In this document: positions 10,392-22,382 of the stretch, one piece after another
How the letters are laid out: every line of letters begins with the position of its first letter
How positions within the stretch are numbered: the first letter of the stretch is position 1
From: Leuctra nigra
Taxonomy: Eukaryota; Arthropoda; Insecta; Plecoptera; Leuctridae
Direction: 5' to 3'
Length of the DNA: 64,000 bases
NCBI GenBank assembly: GCA_934045905.1
Contig: OW203765.1
Span: 29,669,997-29,733,996 of the forward strand
Made by a program: the position numbers and the translations under genes
The notes under the pieces: generated by a model
Databases searched by the model: none
Told to the model about the DNA's origin: nothing
Seen by the model: the letters and a program-made list of their open reading frames with translations, nothing else

Positions 10392-10911
10392 ATTGATTGC
10401 TAATTTTTATTAAATTAATTAATAAGTCGGTTAATTAGTATGCGAATGTCAACAAATATGGTTTTACTATAAATATTCATTTTGGATATGAGTTGCTTTT
10501 GATTGATACCCATAATTACCAATTTATAATAATATATAATTTATTTTTCTATATTTTATTAATTATGTCAATTATGCCAATTACTCAGAAGGTATTAATG
10601 ACTTAGCTTGGGGATATCAATTTTTGGATTTCTCATACTCGAATTAGTAAGGGTACCAATATTCACGTTAGTTTCACTAAACGCACTGATTTTAAACACC
10701 ATGCCTCACTATGGCTGTATACCATAGGTATAAGCTATAGGCGGAGCCAAGGGCGCGGGACCACTGCGCAGTCGGACATTTTTATTACTTACTGACCAAC
10801 TATGACACATAGCACACTTGATAATTAATATACGTGTATATGCAGTATATAAAACTTAATAAATCAATCGTTCAGTGCGAAATTATCAGGGTAAATTCAA
10901 TTTAACACTTA

Positions 10912-12559
10912 CCCCTACTGAAAAATCTAGTCGCAAACTAATCGCGAAATAGTAATAAAATTTTTAAACATTAGTCGCGAAGCAGTCGGAAAGTATAAAC
11001 ACGTATAAACCCAGCGTTTAAAAGCATACCCAATTTATAGTCGTAAAATGATCGCGAAATACAAACCAGCATCAGCTACAAACAAAATGATCGCAAAATG
11101 ATCACCGTAGTTTATGTGAACTGCTGCGACTACTTTGCGATCATTTTGTTTATAGTAACAAAATGTTAACTAAATAGTCGCTGCAGTTTATATAAACATA
11201 ATGATCACAAAATTGTCGCCATCAGTTTATATAAACCACGGCGATCATTTTGTTTGGTAAGATTTTGGTGTGCGCTTGGGAAGATGGGGGTGGGTGATGG
11301 GAGAGAAGATCCCTCCCCCTCTCCCCATCATACATAATATTCAATTTCCTTCAATATGTTATTAAATTCCGAAAATAACTGTAATTATTATTATAGGAAC
11401 CGGAATCCATATTAATTTTTTAGGTGGAACCGGAACCGGAACCCTTATTAATATTAAAATTATTTGGCTTCCATAACGGTTCCATAAGGGTTCTTTATAT
11501 AATTAATTTCATTGAATTTTTACTTCATTGTCTTTTAAATCTGAAATTATTTACTACCATTACAGTTTGAGTTTTTCAAATAAATGATCACCGAGTCAAA
11601 TTAATGTTAGACATTTCAGAGCATTCCCAAAAGCCGATTTAAAAAAACTACTTTGAATTATTGTTTGAATTTGATTTAACAGATTGGAACCCTTATGGAA
11701 CCGGAACCGGAAGCGATGTTATAAGTGATGCTATTACGTAACATCTTGATTGAATTAATATTCAATCATTGATAAAATCATGCTTATCATGAAATAATGA
11801 TTTATCCATTAAAACATTGTTGAAAACTTATCTTATTAAACTAAGATTTTCTATACAGTCATACTGAAGGGAAAATGTAGTCTTTTAGTTCGCTTCGGTT
11901 TAGAACTACCTATTGCAGTTTCAATGTGGCAATACACATCTGCCTCCTTGGCTCAGATCGTACGCTGCCAGATCGTCACGTGGAGGACCCGACTACGTAA
12001 TCATCATCGGAGCAAAATAATTTAACTTCGCACACTAATTACAATTGTCCATTTCTCTACAGATATATGGTTTAAAATTGATTATGTGTATTAATTAAGT
12101 TGTAGTAATTAATTAAAGTTTTGAATTTGTTTGGACGTTTGAAATTGTTCGTAACGGTCATTTTGTTTTCAATTGACGACTAGAATGTTTGCATTTTGTT
12201 ACTATTCCGCGACCATTTAGCGACCATAATGTTTGCATTTTGATACTATATTGCGAACATAATGTTTTCATTTTTCGAGCAGATTCCGACTAGAATGTTT
12301 ACATAAAGTTTGTATATCCCGACTATATTGATGGTACTCATTTACCAATATGCAAACAAAATGTAAACGAAATGTGGTAAATGTTTGTATTTTACGATCA
12401 TTTTACGATCATTTCTAGTCACAAAATAGTCGCTCAATGAAACAAAACGACTATTTTTCGACTATTTTTCGACTAGTTGTTGTTTGCAATTTGTTTGCAA
12501 TTTGCAAACGGTGTGATTATAAAACGACTATTTTGTGACCATGGATTTTTCAGTAAGGG
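10912..12559. mobile_element. Non-autonomous DNA transposon (TA duplication, subterminal repeat arrays)
   Basis: 1648 bp flanked by TA (10910-10911 and 12560-12561). Terminal inverted repeats are CCCCTACTGAAAAATC (left) and CCCTTACTGAAAAATC (right, reverse complement), with one mismatch. No ORF of note lies inside. Both ends are packed with copies of a 10-mer like AGTCGCAAAA / GATCGCGAAA, in one orientation on the left (about 10925-11260) and mainly the other on the right (about 12170-12540). The TA duplication is typical of Tc1/mariner-type elements, but the family is not known to me. Confidence 0.8.
11477..11703. repeat. Nested short inverted-repeat unit
   Basis: A perfect 17-bp inverted repeat, CGGTTCCATAAGGGTTC at 11477-11493 and its complement at 11687-11703. 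Both ends adjoin extra GGAACC/GGTTCC copies (11398-11445, 11698-11712). It may be a small MITE nested in the 1.65-kb transposon, or part of it. No target duplication was identified. Confidence 0.4.
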
Positions 12560-12893
12560 TAAACTGATAATTTTTGAAAAATATCTGATTTTTGGGAAAT
12601 AGAACCCAAAATATTAATCTGGTGAAAAAGTTGTAAGAAGATGTTTTCTTCCTTATATTATTACGCAACTTTTATTATATTACGAAATTTCTGTATCTCT
12701 AACCGTTTGGATGCAAATAATTATAAATGATTTTCCACCCCCGCCACCCCCCTGCAACCCCCTACGCGTATTCGGCTTTGGCACCAACGCGATTTAGACA
12801 CTCTAGGACCCAAGGAACAATAATTTCATGGTGCCCACATATCTAACTAAAAGCTCCACGGGACTATCATTTTCGACGTTTTGATCCTGGACT

Positions 12894-15277
12894 AACAGCT
12901 GTTTTCCTTCTTCTGTGAATGATTTTAAGGATGATGATGCAGAGGAAGTGAGAAGAATGGAAGCTGGGAAAGAGGTTTTCGTGGACCATCTTTGCCAGCG
13001 TTTACCTGTCGATAGAGGGGAACCAATAATAGATTCCAGACTTGAAGAATGGCCACCGATATCGAAACTTCGGTCATGAAATTAAAAATGTCCCGGTGGC
13101 TGTTATCACTAGAAAGTTATTAGAAATATCATGAAAATTCCAAAGTAATATACAAATTTCTGAAATAATTAAAGAGAAACATCACGGATTTATGCCCAAA
13201 GAAAAAAATTAATTTTAGCTATATTATTATTAATTTTTGGCTAAAAGAGCTAGCGAATCCTTACTTTTCATCATTGATTTGCTACTAACAACTAGTAACA
13301 TGTAACGTGTATTCTGATACAAACACCACTCGATTTCAATATCTGCTTATTGATTGTCCGACAAATCAGGAAAAACCACGACACGATTTCGATTAAACAA
13401 CGATTATGACGTCACATAATTGTCATACTCAATATTCACACCACTGAACAATTCCATTTGTCAATTACCCAATCACTTCCTCAAATCAAGAAGATCAGGT
13501 ATTCGACTGAGCCATGGAGAAGGGCGAATATAATCTACATAAAAATGTTTAGACACGTTACGCCTCACATAATGTAATGATTAATAGAAATGCGGTCAAA
13601 CGATGCTAAAAAATTAAAAAGAAACAATCAAGAAACCCTTAATATTTAAATCCCACTGAATACCAAAGTTTTCTAAATCTCTGAAGTTCTGAACGAAAAT
13701 GTATGCTTAAGTTCGTAATGGCGGCAAAAATCAAAAAATATGTAAGACGACTGTAGATAAAAATAAATCAATTTTATTGAATTTTTCTAATATTATCTAC
13801 TATTAAAAATTGTGTATTTCACATAATTTATGCAATTTCAATAATACAAAGAAGAAAGTCAATTGCCATTGACAGGGCAGTGTTCATGTGAACGACCAAT
13901 GAACGACGTGATCGACTAAAACGTCAGAAATATTCTTAACGTGAACGAACTTTATTTAACTACAGAAAACAATAAAATCGTAAATGTAGGTACACTAAGA
14001 ACGGAGTACTTTTATTCAGATATCTTCCCATTCCCTCGTCGAACAGAAAGTAGTTTGCATCAAATTACCAAAGTAAGTCATTCCTATTGTCGAAATCCAA
14101 TCCATCAACTCAGTAAATTCAATCCAGAATCGTCGTATGCACTTTTCACATCCCAACGGAGCATGCATTCTCTAACAATGCCCTTGTTACGTCTTACAAG
14201 AAGACCGTGACTCTAGGTCAGGTCAAACTCAAAACACGCCCATCTAGTTACCGGGACGCCTGGAAACTACTTTGTAAGGCTTAAGGAATAAGCGCAAGTC
14301 ACTGCGTCTACCGGCTTATGCTTGCGCGACGCAAGAACAGGCTGTTGTGTTCTCCGAGGATTACGTTTAGATTTAAATGTATTTGGTTTGTTTGAATGTG
14401 AGTGGGTTTGTGTGTAGATGACTAATGATGGTGTAATTGAGGCGTGAATTAAGATTAAGATGAAGATGTTGGCGTAAACTCCCTGTGTTTTAAAGAAGCT
14501 TTGGAGGTGTTGCGTCACTTTAAGCTTTTTTGTTAGAAGACAATACTAAAAAGGCGTTACGCAGTTAATTGTCGTATGTATAGACTTTGGAATCCTTAGG
14601 GGAGGAGGGGGTTAACTCCCTTCCAGGAGTCCCACAGGTATTACACAAAGACCGAAAAAATGGAAATTACATTTCATAAATAAGTATGAACATTTCGGAA
14701 GTTTTATATTTAATGTTAAGGAAAAAATTTGAAAATTATAGATCTTGTTATAAAAGTTTCGGACAAAGTAATATAAAAGTATTATAGTAATATAAGTAGT
14801 ATATTTATATTTATATATATAAAATATATAGCTGTTTGCCCCGGATAAATGTACTGGGGCATTGGGGGGGGGGGGGGGGGGGAGGGGGAGGGTGCTCCAG
14901 GTTCTCAATGAAGAAAACCCCACTTTGTAGAAATCTTACTTGAATAATTAATAATGAATATGAAGCATATTTTTCTATCATTAACTACACAAGCTGACAA
15001 TTCTTATTTCTTATGGAAGTCGGAATTATTTGGTAAAATAAAATAATAAAGCGACCTCCAAAGAGTCGAATGAATAAAGGCACTTCTTCCTTCAAAATCC
15101 AAACATCCAACTCCTCTTCAACTAAATCCTTGCCCAATTAAAATTACCTAGTTTGTATTTCTCGGCAGAATCTTCCTGCTTGTCCCGACTTCTAATAATT
15201 TATTCGTATTGTTATCGACTAGTCGCTTCTTACGACTGATCTATTCAATATTTACAAAGGTGTGTTCGACAATCGCG

Positions 15278-15279
<2 letters not shown>
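12894..15279. other. No supported gene; one long G tract
   Basis: AT-rich. ORFs at 13941-14210 (plus), 14267-14518 and 14612-14923 (minus) lack domains; the last runs through the G tract at about 14864-14882. A small palindrome surrounds 14598-14632 (TTAACTCCC and flanking). Confidence 0.45.

Positions 15280-15374
<95 letters not shown>
15280..15374. repeat. (GA)n microsatellite
   Basis: About 47 GA units with a single phase break (GAGGAG) near 15338. ORFs crossing it (Arg-Glu or Ser-Leu strings) are artefacts. Confidence 0.95.
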
Positions 15375-15376
<2 letters not shown>

Positions 15377-15473
15377 ATTGGGACCTGCCAAAAACGTATC
15401 AAGCAAAAAAATAATCAATTTGCATTTTCGTCTAAGTAAAGTTGGAGTTAATTGGTTCCTGTTGCTATGAGCC

Positions 15474-16120
15474 ATTTGCTGCATTTTGCAGACACTTTTT
15501 TGGATACTATTGGAGACAAAATGGGTTGACGAAATGATTTAAAATTTTAATCGTGATTAGATAAAAGACAAAATTAGGGTTATCCCTTGGTAAATTTTTT
15601 TCATTAATTAGTAATAATTATTGGCTTTTCGGTGAAAATTTTGCTATTTTTTGTCTCTCTGGGTGCCATATAAAATTAAATTTCACAAATGTGCCAAGTG
15701 ATAACCCTAGTTTGTCTTTCATCTAATCATGATTAAAGTTTGAGATCAATTGGTTAACGGGTTTGGTCTCCAATCGTATCAGAAATGTCATCGTTTTGCG
15801 CGGTTTATTTGAATAACCGGCGCCTAATTAACAAGGCACGAATCAAAAATGAAAAAGTGCTACTAATATACAATCAAACTGATTATGTGAACACCCAATC
15901 AAAGTAAAACCCACTTATGAAACAATTTTTCTCCCTCAATTTTCTAAAACGGCCGAGCGCTAGTATCAAAACTCAGCTAAATTTTAAACAGTTGATTAGG
16001 ATTGCCATGGCAACAACTAATGACATTCCTTGAATGACCGTTTAAACCTAACTACTGGATATAGCCGAGTATTGAAAAACTCACCCTTAATGTTTGAACG
16101 TAACACTGATCTGCAGCTAG
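15474..16120 (+). repeat. Left arm of a long inverted repeat (foldback)
   Basis: About 647 bp whose reverse complement is 17278-17940, with many small differences. The outer end reads GCAGACACTTTTTTGGATAC. Paired with the right arm it forms a foldback structure with a spacer of about 1.16 kb. Confidence 0.85.
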
Positions 16121-17277
16121 ATGTTGCTATGTGGTTGCTAAGGAACTTTCCCAAGTTCTATGAAGAAGGGTACGAGGAGCAGACATCAATAAGGGATGAT
16201 CTTTTCCCAAGACGGACGAGCAAATTCAAGGAAGAAACACGGTTTTATGTTGGGATACGTTTTGAAGGTGCACCATCATGACGACAGATGGTGATTTTGA
16301 TTCGGAATGTACGCAATCATTTCTGTACCTCAGAGGCAGAATGCCCGAAGTTCCCCTGTCAACTACCAATACCATCCCCAATTACAAGGTGTTTATGTCC
16401 GATTATTATTGTAGTTGTTATAGCAATACTCTCTATCTCTCTCTATGTATACCTGTTTTATTGAATAAACTAATTATTGTATTTGGACTTGACCTAAGTT
16501 TTATTAAATTAAGTGTTGTATAAAACTAGATTATTTGAGAATAACAGAAATAAAGATGTTTTATACAATGTTGTAAAACACGCATTATTAAATTTATTTC
16601 CTCATTTCTCAGAGACTTTCTGCTACGTTCTGAGAAGTCCGGAAGAGTAAATATTGTACTTTGGATATAATTTCATTCGGCAATAATGAAATTGTTGTTT
16701 CACTATTTGCTTTTTATAAAAGTAAATATTGTGTTAGTGAGTTAAAATTAATTTAAATTTGCTCTACCAGGAGAGTAATGATACAAACAAGAAAGCAGGG
16801 AAGATAAAGGAATGAATCGGTTTTATTCTGCTTGGTGAAGAGGATGGTTGCTCGGAATCTCATATTTTGTATCTTTTAAACGACATTCCAGAATTGTTGA
16901 CTCTACAGGCCACTTTACAGAAACATTAATAATTAATATATTAATTTTGTGATCAATATATGTGGGATTATGAAAGTTCACAAAAAGTACATTTTGAAAA
17001 GCTTTCTCCCTTTTTGAGCCTCTGAGCTGATGGGATTGAAACTATCGAAGAAAGTAGAAATTGACAGACTAACGAGCAAAATCCACAGTTTACCATTCCT
17101 GAGACATGTTGTCATGTTCCGAACTTTTCAGGAACTTTTTTGTGGTTTTTTCATAGTTTCTTGCTATCCTGGGAAGGTACCTTGCTATATCGTGTCCGCA
17201 TCCTTCCCACCGACTATCCTTACTAGTTCTTCATCATCGTCTCCCAATCATCATCAAATCATCCGTCGCCATTCGTC
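16121..17277. other. Spacer of the foldback structure
   Basis: Contains ORFs of 81-116 codons without domains; those at 16030-16281 and 17030-17380 run partly into the arms. There is no recognisable transposase. The right part (from about 17165) is a SINE body. Confidence 0.5.
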
Positions 17278-17310
17278 TAGCTGCAGATCAGTGTTACGTT
17301 CAAATATTAA
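17165..17310 (+). repeat. SINE body fragment at the arm/spacer border
   Basis: Carries GGGAAGGTACCTTGCTATAT, CCTTCCCACCGACTATCCTTA, the ATCATCA run and GCTGCAGATCAGTGTTACGTT. Only the last 30 or so bases have a partner in the left arm (16088-16120), so the arm border lies within the SINE. Confidence 0.6.
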
Positions 17311-17940
17311 GGGTCAGTTTTTCAATACTCGGCTATATCCAGTAGTTAGGTTTAAACGGTCATTCAAGGAATGTCATTAGTTGTTGCCATGGCAATCCTA
17401 ATCAACTGTTTTAAAATTTAGCGGAGTTTTGATACTAGCGCTCGGCCGTTTTAGAAAATTGAGGGAGAAAAATTGTTTCATAAGTGGGTTTTACTTTGAT
17501 TGGATGTTCACATAATCAGTTTGATTGTATATTAGTAGCACTTTTTCATTTTTGATTCGTGCCTTGTAATAAGGCGCCGGTTATTCAAATAAACCGCGCA
17601 AAACGATGACATTTCTGATACGACTGGAGACCAAACCCGTTAACCAATTGATCTCAAACTTTAATCATGATTAGATGAAAGACAAACTAGGGTTATCACT
17701 TGGCACATTTGTGAAATTTTATTTTATATGGCACCCAGAGAGACAAGAAAATAGGAAATTTTCGTCAAAAAGCTCGCCAAAAAGCCACTATAATGATTAC
17801 TAATATACGAAACAAAAAATTAAAAATGTACCAAGGGATAAACCTAAATTTGTCTTTTATCTAATCACATTTAAATTTCTTCGTCAACCCATTTTGTCCC
17901 CAATAGTATCCAAAAAAGTGTATGCAAAATTCAGCAAAAT
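17278..17940 (-). repeat. Right arm of the long inverted repeat (foldback)
   Basis: Reverse complement of 15474-16120, ending TGCAAAATTCAGCAAAAT. It differs from the left arm by scattered substitutions and small indels, so the structure is not recent. Confidence 0.85.
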
Positions 17941-19340
17941 CGCTCGCGCTTGCAGCACCTTAATTAGTTTGATCAGCAACAACATCGATTCCCCAAATTA
18001 TCCGAAGTCATTTATTTCGTAGCTCCATTGCAACAAGATTCATTACAACATCTGGTAGCGATCTCAAACATTAGAGTGAAATTAAATCCGGGCCTTAACG
18101 TCTTTAACATATTCCAGACACAACAGACGTTAAGGACTAGTTAGTATGCAAATATTGATGATGAATTACATTCTCTATCCCACAGCACACAAATTATACT
18201 CTTAGTCGCCCATGCGTTGGTTCTGGAAGATCCTTTGTAAAGTTCGAGCTGGGAAACAGTGGCTTACCTACAGCATTCCTCCGCAGGGCTCAGAGAAGAG
18301 GCTGGAATATTAGTTCATCTTAGAGTCACTCGAAACATAAGATCCGCCGTTTACTTCATCCTTTAAGGGCTGGTGAAATGACCTAGAGTATTTTGATCAT
18401 ATCTTTTCCCGGGTGGGGGGGGGGGGGTCTGCAAAATATGTCATGTGTTACAATGAAAGGGCTGCACAGAATATACTATCTGTTTGGTGTGAAGTTGGTC
18501 CAGGGGATAGAGCATGCAATTTATAATTGCATTACGTCAAATTAGGTAATTTATCTTTATCATCAATTGATATCAATTTATATTTTATACATTATCTAAA
18601 CTAATGGGCGAACCGTGGTGCTTATTAGTGAGTAATGCAGGGCAAAGTAACAGGAAAAATTAACTATTGTCTACATTTAGTAACATAAATCTTCGCTTTT
18701 TTATTTTTATTTTATCAATCCACCATTATATTCCACAATTATAAACCACCAACTATTTTGATTACAAAAAAATCAGTTATTTATAAAAATCAAATACGGT
18801 GAGCATTGCAATATTTCTTCTAATTTTCCTCTTCAACTTACAGCATATTTTTTATGACAGTCACTATCAAGAAAAATAATTTTCGAAAGGAGTAACGTTT
18901 CTTTTCAAAATAGAATTATACCAACATTTATAATCTTTAAAGAATATTTCTTACAAAAAGAAACGTTCAGTGGCTGCAATTCTGAGTTATCTGGGACTGT
19001 ACTGCGCCCTGCACCGACTCTATAGCGGAGATTGTAAATTTCGAGTGCGGCCTCTTGGGGGGCGGGATGTTGTTACTAAACTTACATTTAATGTTTCACT
19101 TTGTACAAGTAGACAGGAAAAAATAAAAATGACATAAAACTAGCGCGGAGAAATTTTATGTTCCGAGGGAGGTTTTTCCGTGAGATATACAAGCGCCCAC
19201 ATGATTAACAATGGGTTTTTAAATGCGACTCTCCTACTTTTTAGGGAGATTGGATGACGCGTTTGGAAGTTTTGTAGCTTGCAGAAAACTTACTTATCAC
19301 AGAGTGTTAGTCGAAGAATATCAAAATGAAATAGGCCATT
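17941..19340. other. No supported gene
   Basis: AT-rich, with a G tract at about 18413-18427 and a GC-richer island near 19005-19075. No domain-bearing ORF and no recognised repeat. Confidence 0.45.
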
Positions 19341-19888
19341 TTGCTTCATCGGTCTTATGTCAAGCTAATTTTTTTATATGTTGTTCCTAACAGTCCAAAG
19401 TAACCACCATTCAAAATAAGTCAAAATAAAACCATCGGAACATGCCCAAAAAATTCACGAAAGCCAAAACGGGGGGCCAAAGACGCAAGTGTTAAAACTA
19501 CTGCAGATCATTCAATTTCGGTCCAATTTTCTCCAAACAAAAACAGAAATGTTCAACATAATATTGTTAATCTGAAAAAAATTGAAGTTGACCAATTTTG
19601 GAAATTATATGGTCGATTTTTACAAAAAAATGTACAAAACGGGGTACTCGAGGCAGTTTCGTTTCTTCCTGCGTCCGAGTTACAACTCCGATTGAAAAAT
19701 AATTTACATGATAAAATAGCTTGTTCTTTTGCCAACAAATTTGTCGCTTGAAGTTTGTCGGTACGCGAACTTCATCGCAATGTTTTTGCGTTTTACGAAA
19801 CTACTTCGCGCGCGAAGACGAGATTTCCCCCCCTCCTCCCACGCTAACGGCCATAAAGAACCCAAGGCGAGCTGTCAAGTGGCTTGCG
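19341..19888 (+). repeat. 550-bp inverted repeat, left copy
   Basis: Nearly the same as the reverse complement of 22383-22933. Contains a 14-bp palindrome CTTCGCGCGCGAAG at 19804-19817. Overlapping ORFs (19721-20023, 19729-20010) share text with the ORFs of the other copy but are broken by single-base indels, so coding is not conserved. Confidence 0.88.
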
Positions 19889-20966
19889 TCGCTCAGTGTT
19901 TCGTCACTCAGTCATGTTGTTTTAATCACAAATATTATTCTACTTATAGAAACTATATATCCAGATCATCAAATAACTTATTATTACGCCTACATGTTCT
20001 TAAACATTAATTACTATTATTAGTATTTATTATATCACCAGTAACTCTCAAACTATATCTCGTCAACTGTTTCGAATCTTCTGTGTTTTTTTTTTATTAT
20101 GTATACAGTCATTTCTTTTTATTGAAAGTTTGTTAGTTAGAATGTATTGAAGAAGATTTCAATATCAGCATTAAAATTGTTTAACCCATTATTTCAAAAT
20201 GACGCATTGTGTAATTGTTTTAATTATTGAAGTATAGTATTGCTTAATATTTATTTAAAATGAGTGTGAAGTATTTCTTTGCGAGAAATCGAGAATCTGC
20301 TATTATTACAGAATTATTCGTAAGTGCTGAAATGATAATCAATCCAAATATTAAGAAGGAACCTGCGAAATAAAAACGCGCATCCCGACTGGATTCGAAT
20401 CCAGATCCTTTGGGTTACCGTCCCTATGATTAAATACACCGTCCATAAGTGAAAGATTCACTAAATTTCCACTAATTTTGTTTTTAAATGTTTGGAAAAA
20501 GATAAATTATGATTCACTGAAGTTTTTGTAAGGTTGTTGCGGTAAGTTAGTATTATTTTATCAATTTTATCTTGTGTAGATAGAGACGATGGAGAACATG
20601 TCGGTAGAGAAGTGAGCTTCAACACACATGCACAATTATTACACACTCAAGTCACCCAATCAGTCGAGTAATGAGCGAAATGTTTGTGCAATTTGTAACC
20701 GAGTACAAGATCAAATTGATAAGCTCATCTAAATCACAATAAAAGAATGTACAACCCTATCGTTGAAACTAGTTGAGACTGACATGATGATGTATTCGCT
20801 AATATTCTGCCACATAGAGTGTTGAACCAAATATCGACTAATTTCTTTTTAGATTACATGTTACTTATTGTAGGGTGAAGTTTGCAAAATAGACGGAAAT
20901 GATCGAGAGAGAATCTTTTACATTGCCACTAAACAAGCGATTGTCTCAACAGATGTTTCGATCTTG
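19889..20966. other. Spacer DNA between inverted repeats, part 1
   Basis: No gene. A perfect palindrome CTGGATTCGAATCCAG at 20389-20404 mimics a T arm/B box, but the stem-loop is one base short for tRNA and no full cloverleaf surrounds it. Confidence 0.45.
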
Positions 20967-21091
20967 GGGTGGGATTACATAAAATGAAAACCTTCTTGTC
21001 ACGGTGACAAGCTCTCATCTCAATGTTATTCACGGCCTTCTAGGGACTTGTCACCATGATAAGGAAGTTATCATTTTATGTGTTCGCACCC
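20967..21091. repeat. Small MITE, 125 bp
   Basis: Imperfect terminal inverted repeats of about 50 bp: the left end GGGGTGGGATTACATAAAAT pairs with the right end ATTTTATGTGTTCGCACCC. A secondary palindromic CTTGTCACGGTGACAAG lies at about 20998-21012. No coding capacity. Confidence 0.7.
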
Positions 21092-21316
21092 TTGGATTGG
21101 AATATTCAGAGCTTCATCTGCAGCAATGTATAGGACAAAATGAACTTCGTAGATGTTTATCGTTTCGTAGGTAAGAGCGGAACCCACTATCGATTAGAAA
21201 AACCTAAAACATACAGACGAAGCTGTAATTATAATATTTTGACTTATAAAAATAATATTTTCGCTGTTGTAAGATATACCACAGAGACTATAAAAATACA
21301 TCAACCCCCTCAACTC

Positions 21317-21504
21317 AATAGACGATACCATAAAATATCTGAATGGCTCTGGTTTCTGAAATAATTCATGCAGTTTGATTTCCAGATAACTGTATAGTGT
21401 GTAACTCTTTGTTGACACACTACAACAGGTAGGTGGAAATCAAACAGCAAGTGGAATTTTCTTAGAAACCAGAGCTTCTCAGATACTTTATGGAATCGTC
21501 TATT
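21317..21504. repeat. Small MITE, 188 bp
   Basis: Terminal inverted repeats of about 65 bp: AATAGACGATACCATAAAAT on the left pairs with the complement of the right end (AATAGACGATTCCATAAAGT), continuing through CTCTGGTTTCT and GTTTGATTTCC. TA at the borders could be the duplication. Three overlapping ORFs here are by-products of the hairpin. Confidence 0.75.
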
Positions 21505-22104
21505 AATCAAATTCAAATTCATTTGTTGACGCTTGTAAGCAATTCATTTTTTAAAATTCATTATTTATTTTGTATTCGTGTTTTCATTGGCATGTGTACC
21601 TACACATGATTGATGATTGACATGGGGACAATAAGATACTTGAGTATATATTGGCTTATTTGAATTTCTGGCAATAATAGCAGTACCGAAAAGTTTAGAA
21701 CATTACAGATTACACTTAAAATCTATGGCGAATAATCCGAATGAGACCACTAAAATCCTTCTTAAATTCTTTAGAAAAATAAAATTCTTAGATTCTTTAG
21801 ATTCTAAAAACAATTATTCCTTCTAGAATTGGGCATGTATTAATAATTTAATATCCTATTTTATAATTTTATTTGAAATACAAAATAATTTGACACACAA
21901 AAAAATAAGTAGGTACAGTGTTAAATGTGCAGAATAACATCAACTGTAGGTAAAAGAACTACACTAGAATGTGTCCTGCATGTAAATTGTACTTCGTGAC
22001 AATGTTTCAGGTAATATAAAAAATAAAATAACCGATTATTTAACACTTATAAATTCACATATCTCACACCCCGTTGCCACTTTTCTGTGATATAAGTAAA
22101 CATT

Positions 22105-22166
22105 AATGTGCGCAATATAACCTCGTCGTTGACGCGCCGTTAAACGATAATAATCTAATCTAAAAA
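22105..22166 (+). mobile_element. LINE-like 3' end fragment
   Basis: AATGTGCGCAATATAACCTC followed by GTCGTTGACGCGCCGTTAAA and a TAATCTAATC tail. The same block ends the GC-rich unit at 36060-36530. A shared 3' end with a short tandem tail, but different upstream DNA, suggests 5'-truncated retroposition. Confidence 0.6.
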
Positions 22167-22382
22167 ATAATTTTAAAAGATAATTTGGCAATACACTGAC
22201 TTTTATTGATCTTAATTAAATTCATATAATGAACTTCTAATGCTCAGAATCACTATCAATAAATTCACAAAAAGTGTATTATTATACCTCCAAGGAGGTA
22301 TCTTGTAATTTCACATAAGTTATGTGTTATTAATCACCCATGAAGAGACAAAGCAATAAACGCGATGCATAAACTGTCCATT

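Larger units (their letters stand above)
4828..10395 (-). mobile_element. Non-autonomous (gag-only) LTR retrotransposon with intact ends
   Basis: A complete element on the minus strand. It has two 1244-bp LTRs (9148-10391 as 5' LTR, 4832-6075 as 3' LTR) with TG...CA ends, a tRNA-Lys-type primer-binding site, a short polypurine tract, and a 4-bp ATTG duplication at 4828-4831 and 10392-10395. The internal region is only about 3.07 kb and encodes Gag plus a second ORF. No protease, reverse transcriptase, RNase H or integrase is present in any frame. I found no difference between the LTRs on visual comparison, and all positions keep a constant offset of 4316, which indicates a very recent insertion. 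Gypsy-like affinity is inferred from the 4-bp duplication and tRNA-Lys primer. Mobilisation must depend on enzymes of a relative elsewhere in the genome. Confidence 0.92.
10734..12893 (-). repeat. Repeat family A, copy 2 (inverted, interrupted)
   Basis: Matches 2741-3241 in reverse orientation: 10734-10911 pairs with about 3060-3241 and 12560-12893 pairs with about 2741-3050. The middle is split by the TA-flanked transposon at 10912-12559. Copy 1 therefore serves as the empty site. Confidence 0.75.

Noticed and set aside
15209..15484. ORFs rich in Arg-Glu or Ser-Leu
   Set aside because: They are translations of the GA microsatellite.
20389..20404. Perfect GGATTCGAATCC palindrome resembling a tRNA T arm
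   Set aside because: The loop would have six bases and no acceptor or D arm can be placed around it, so a tRNA gene is not supported.
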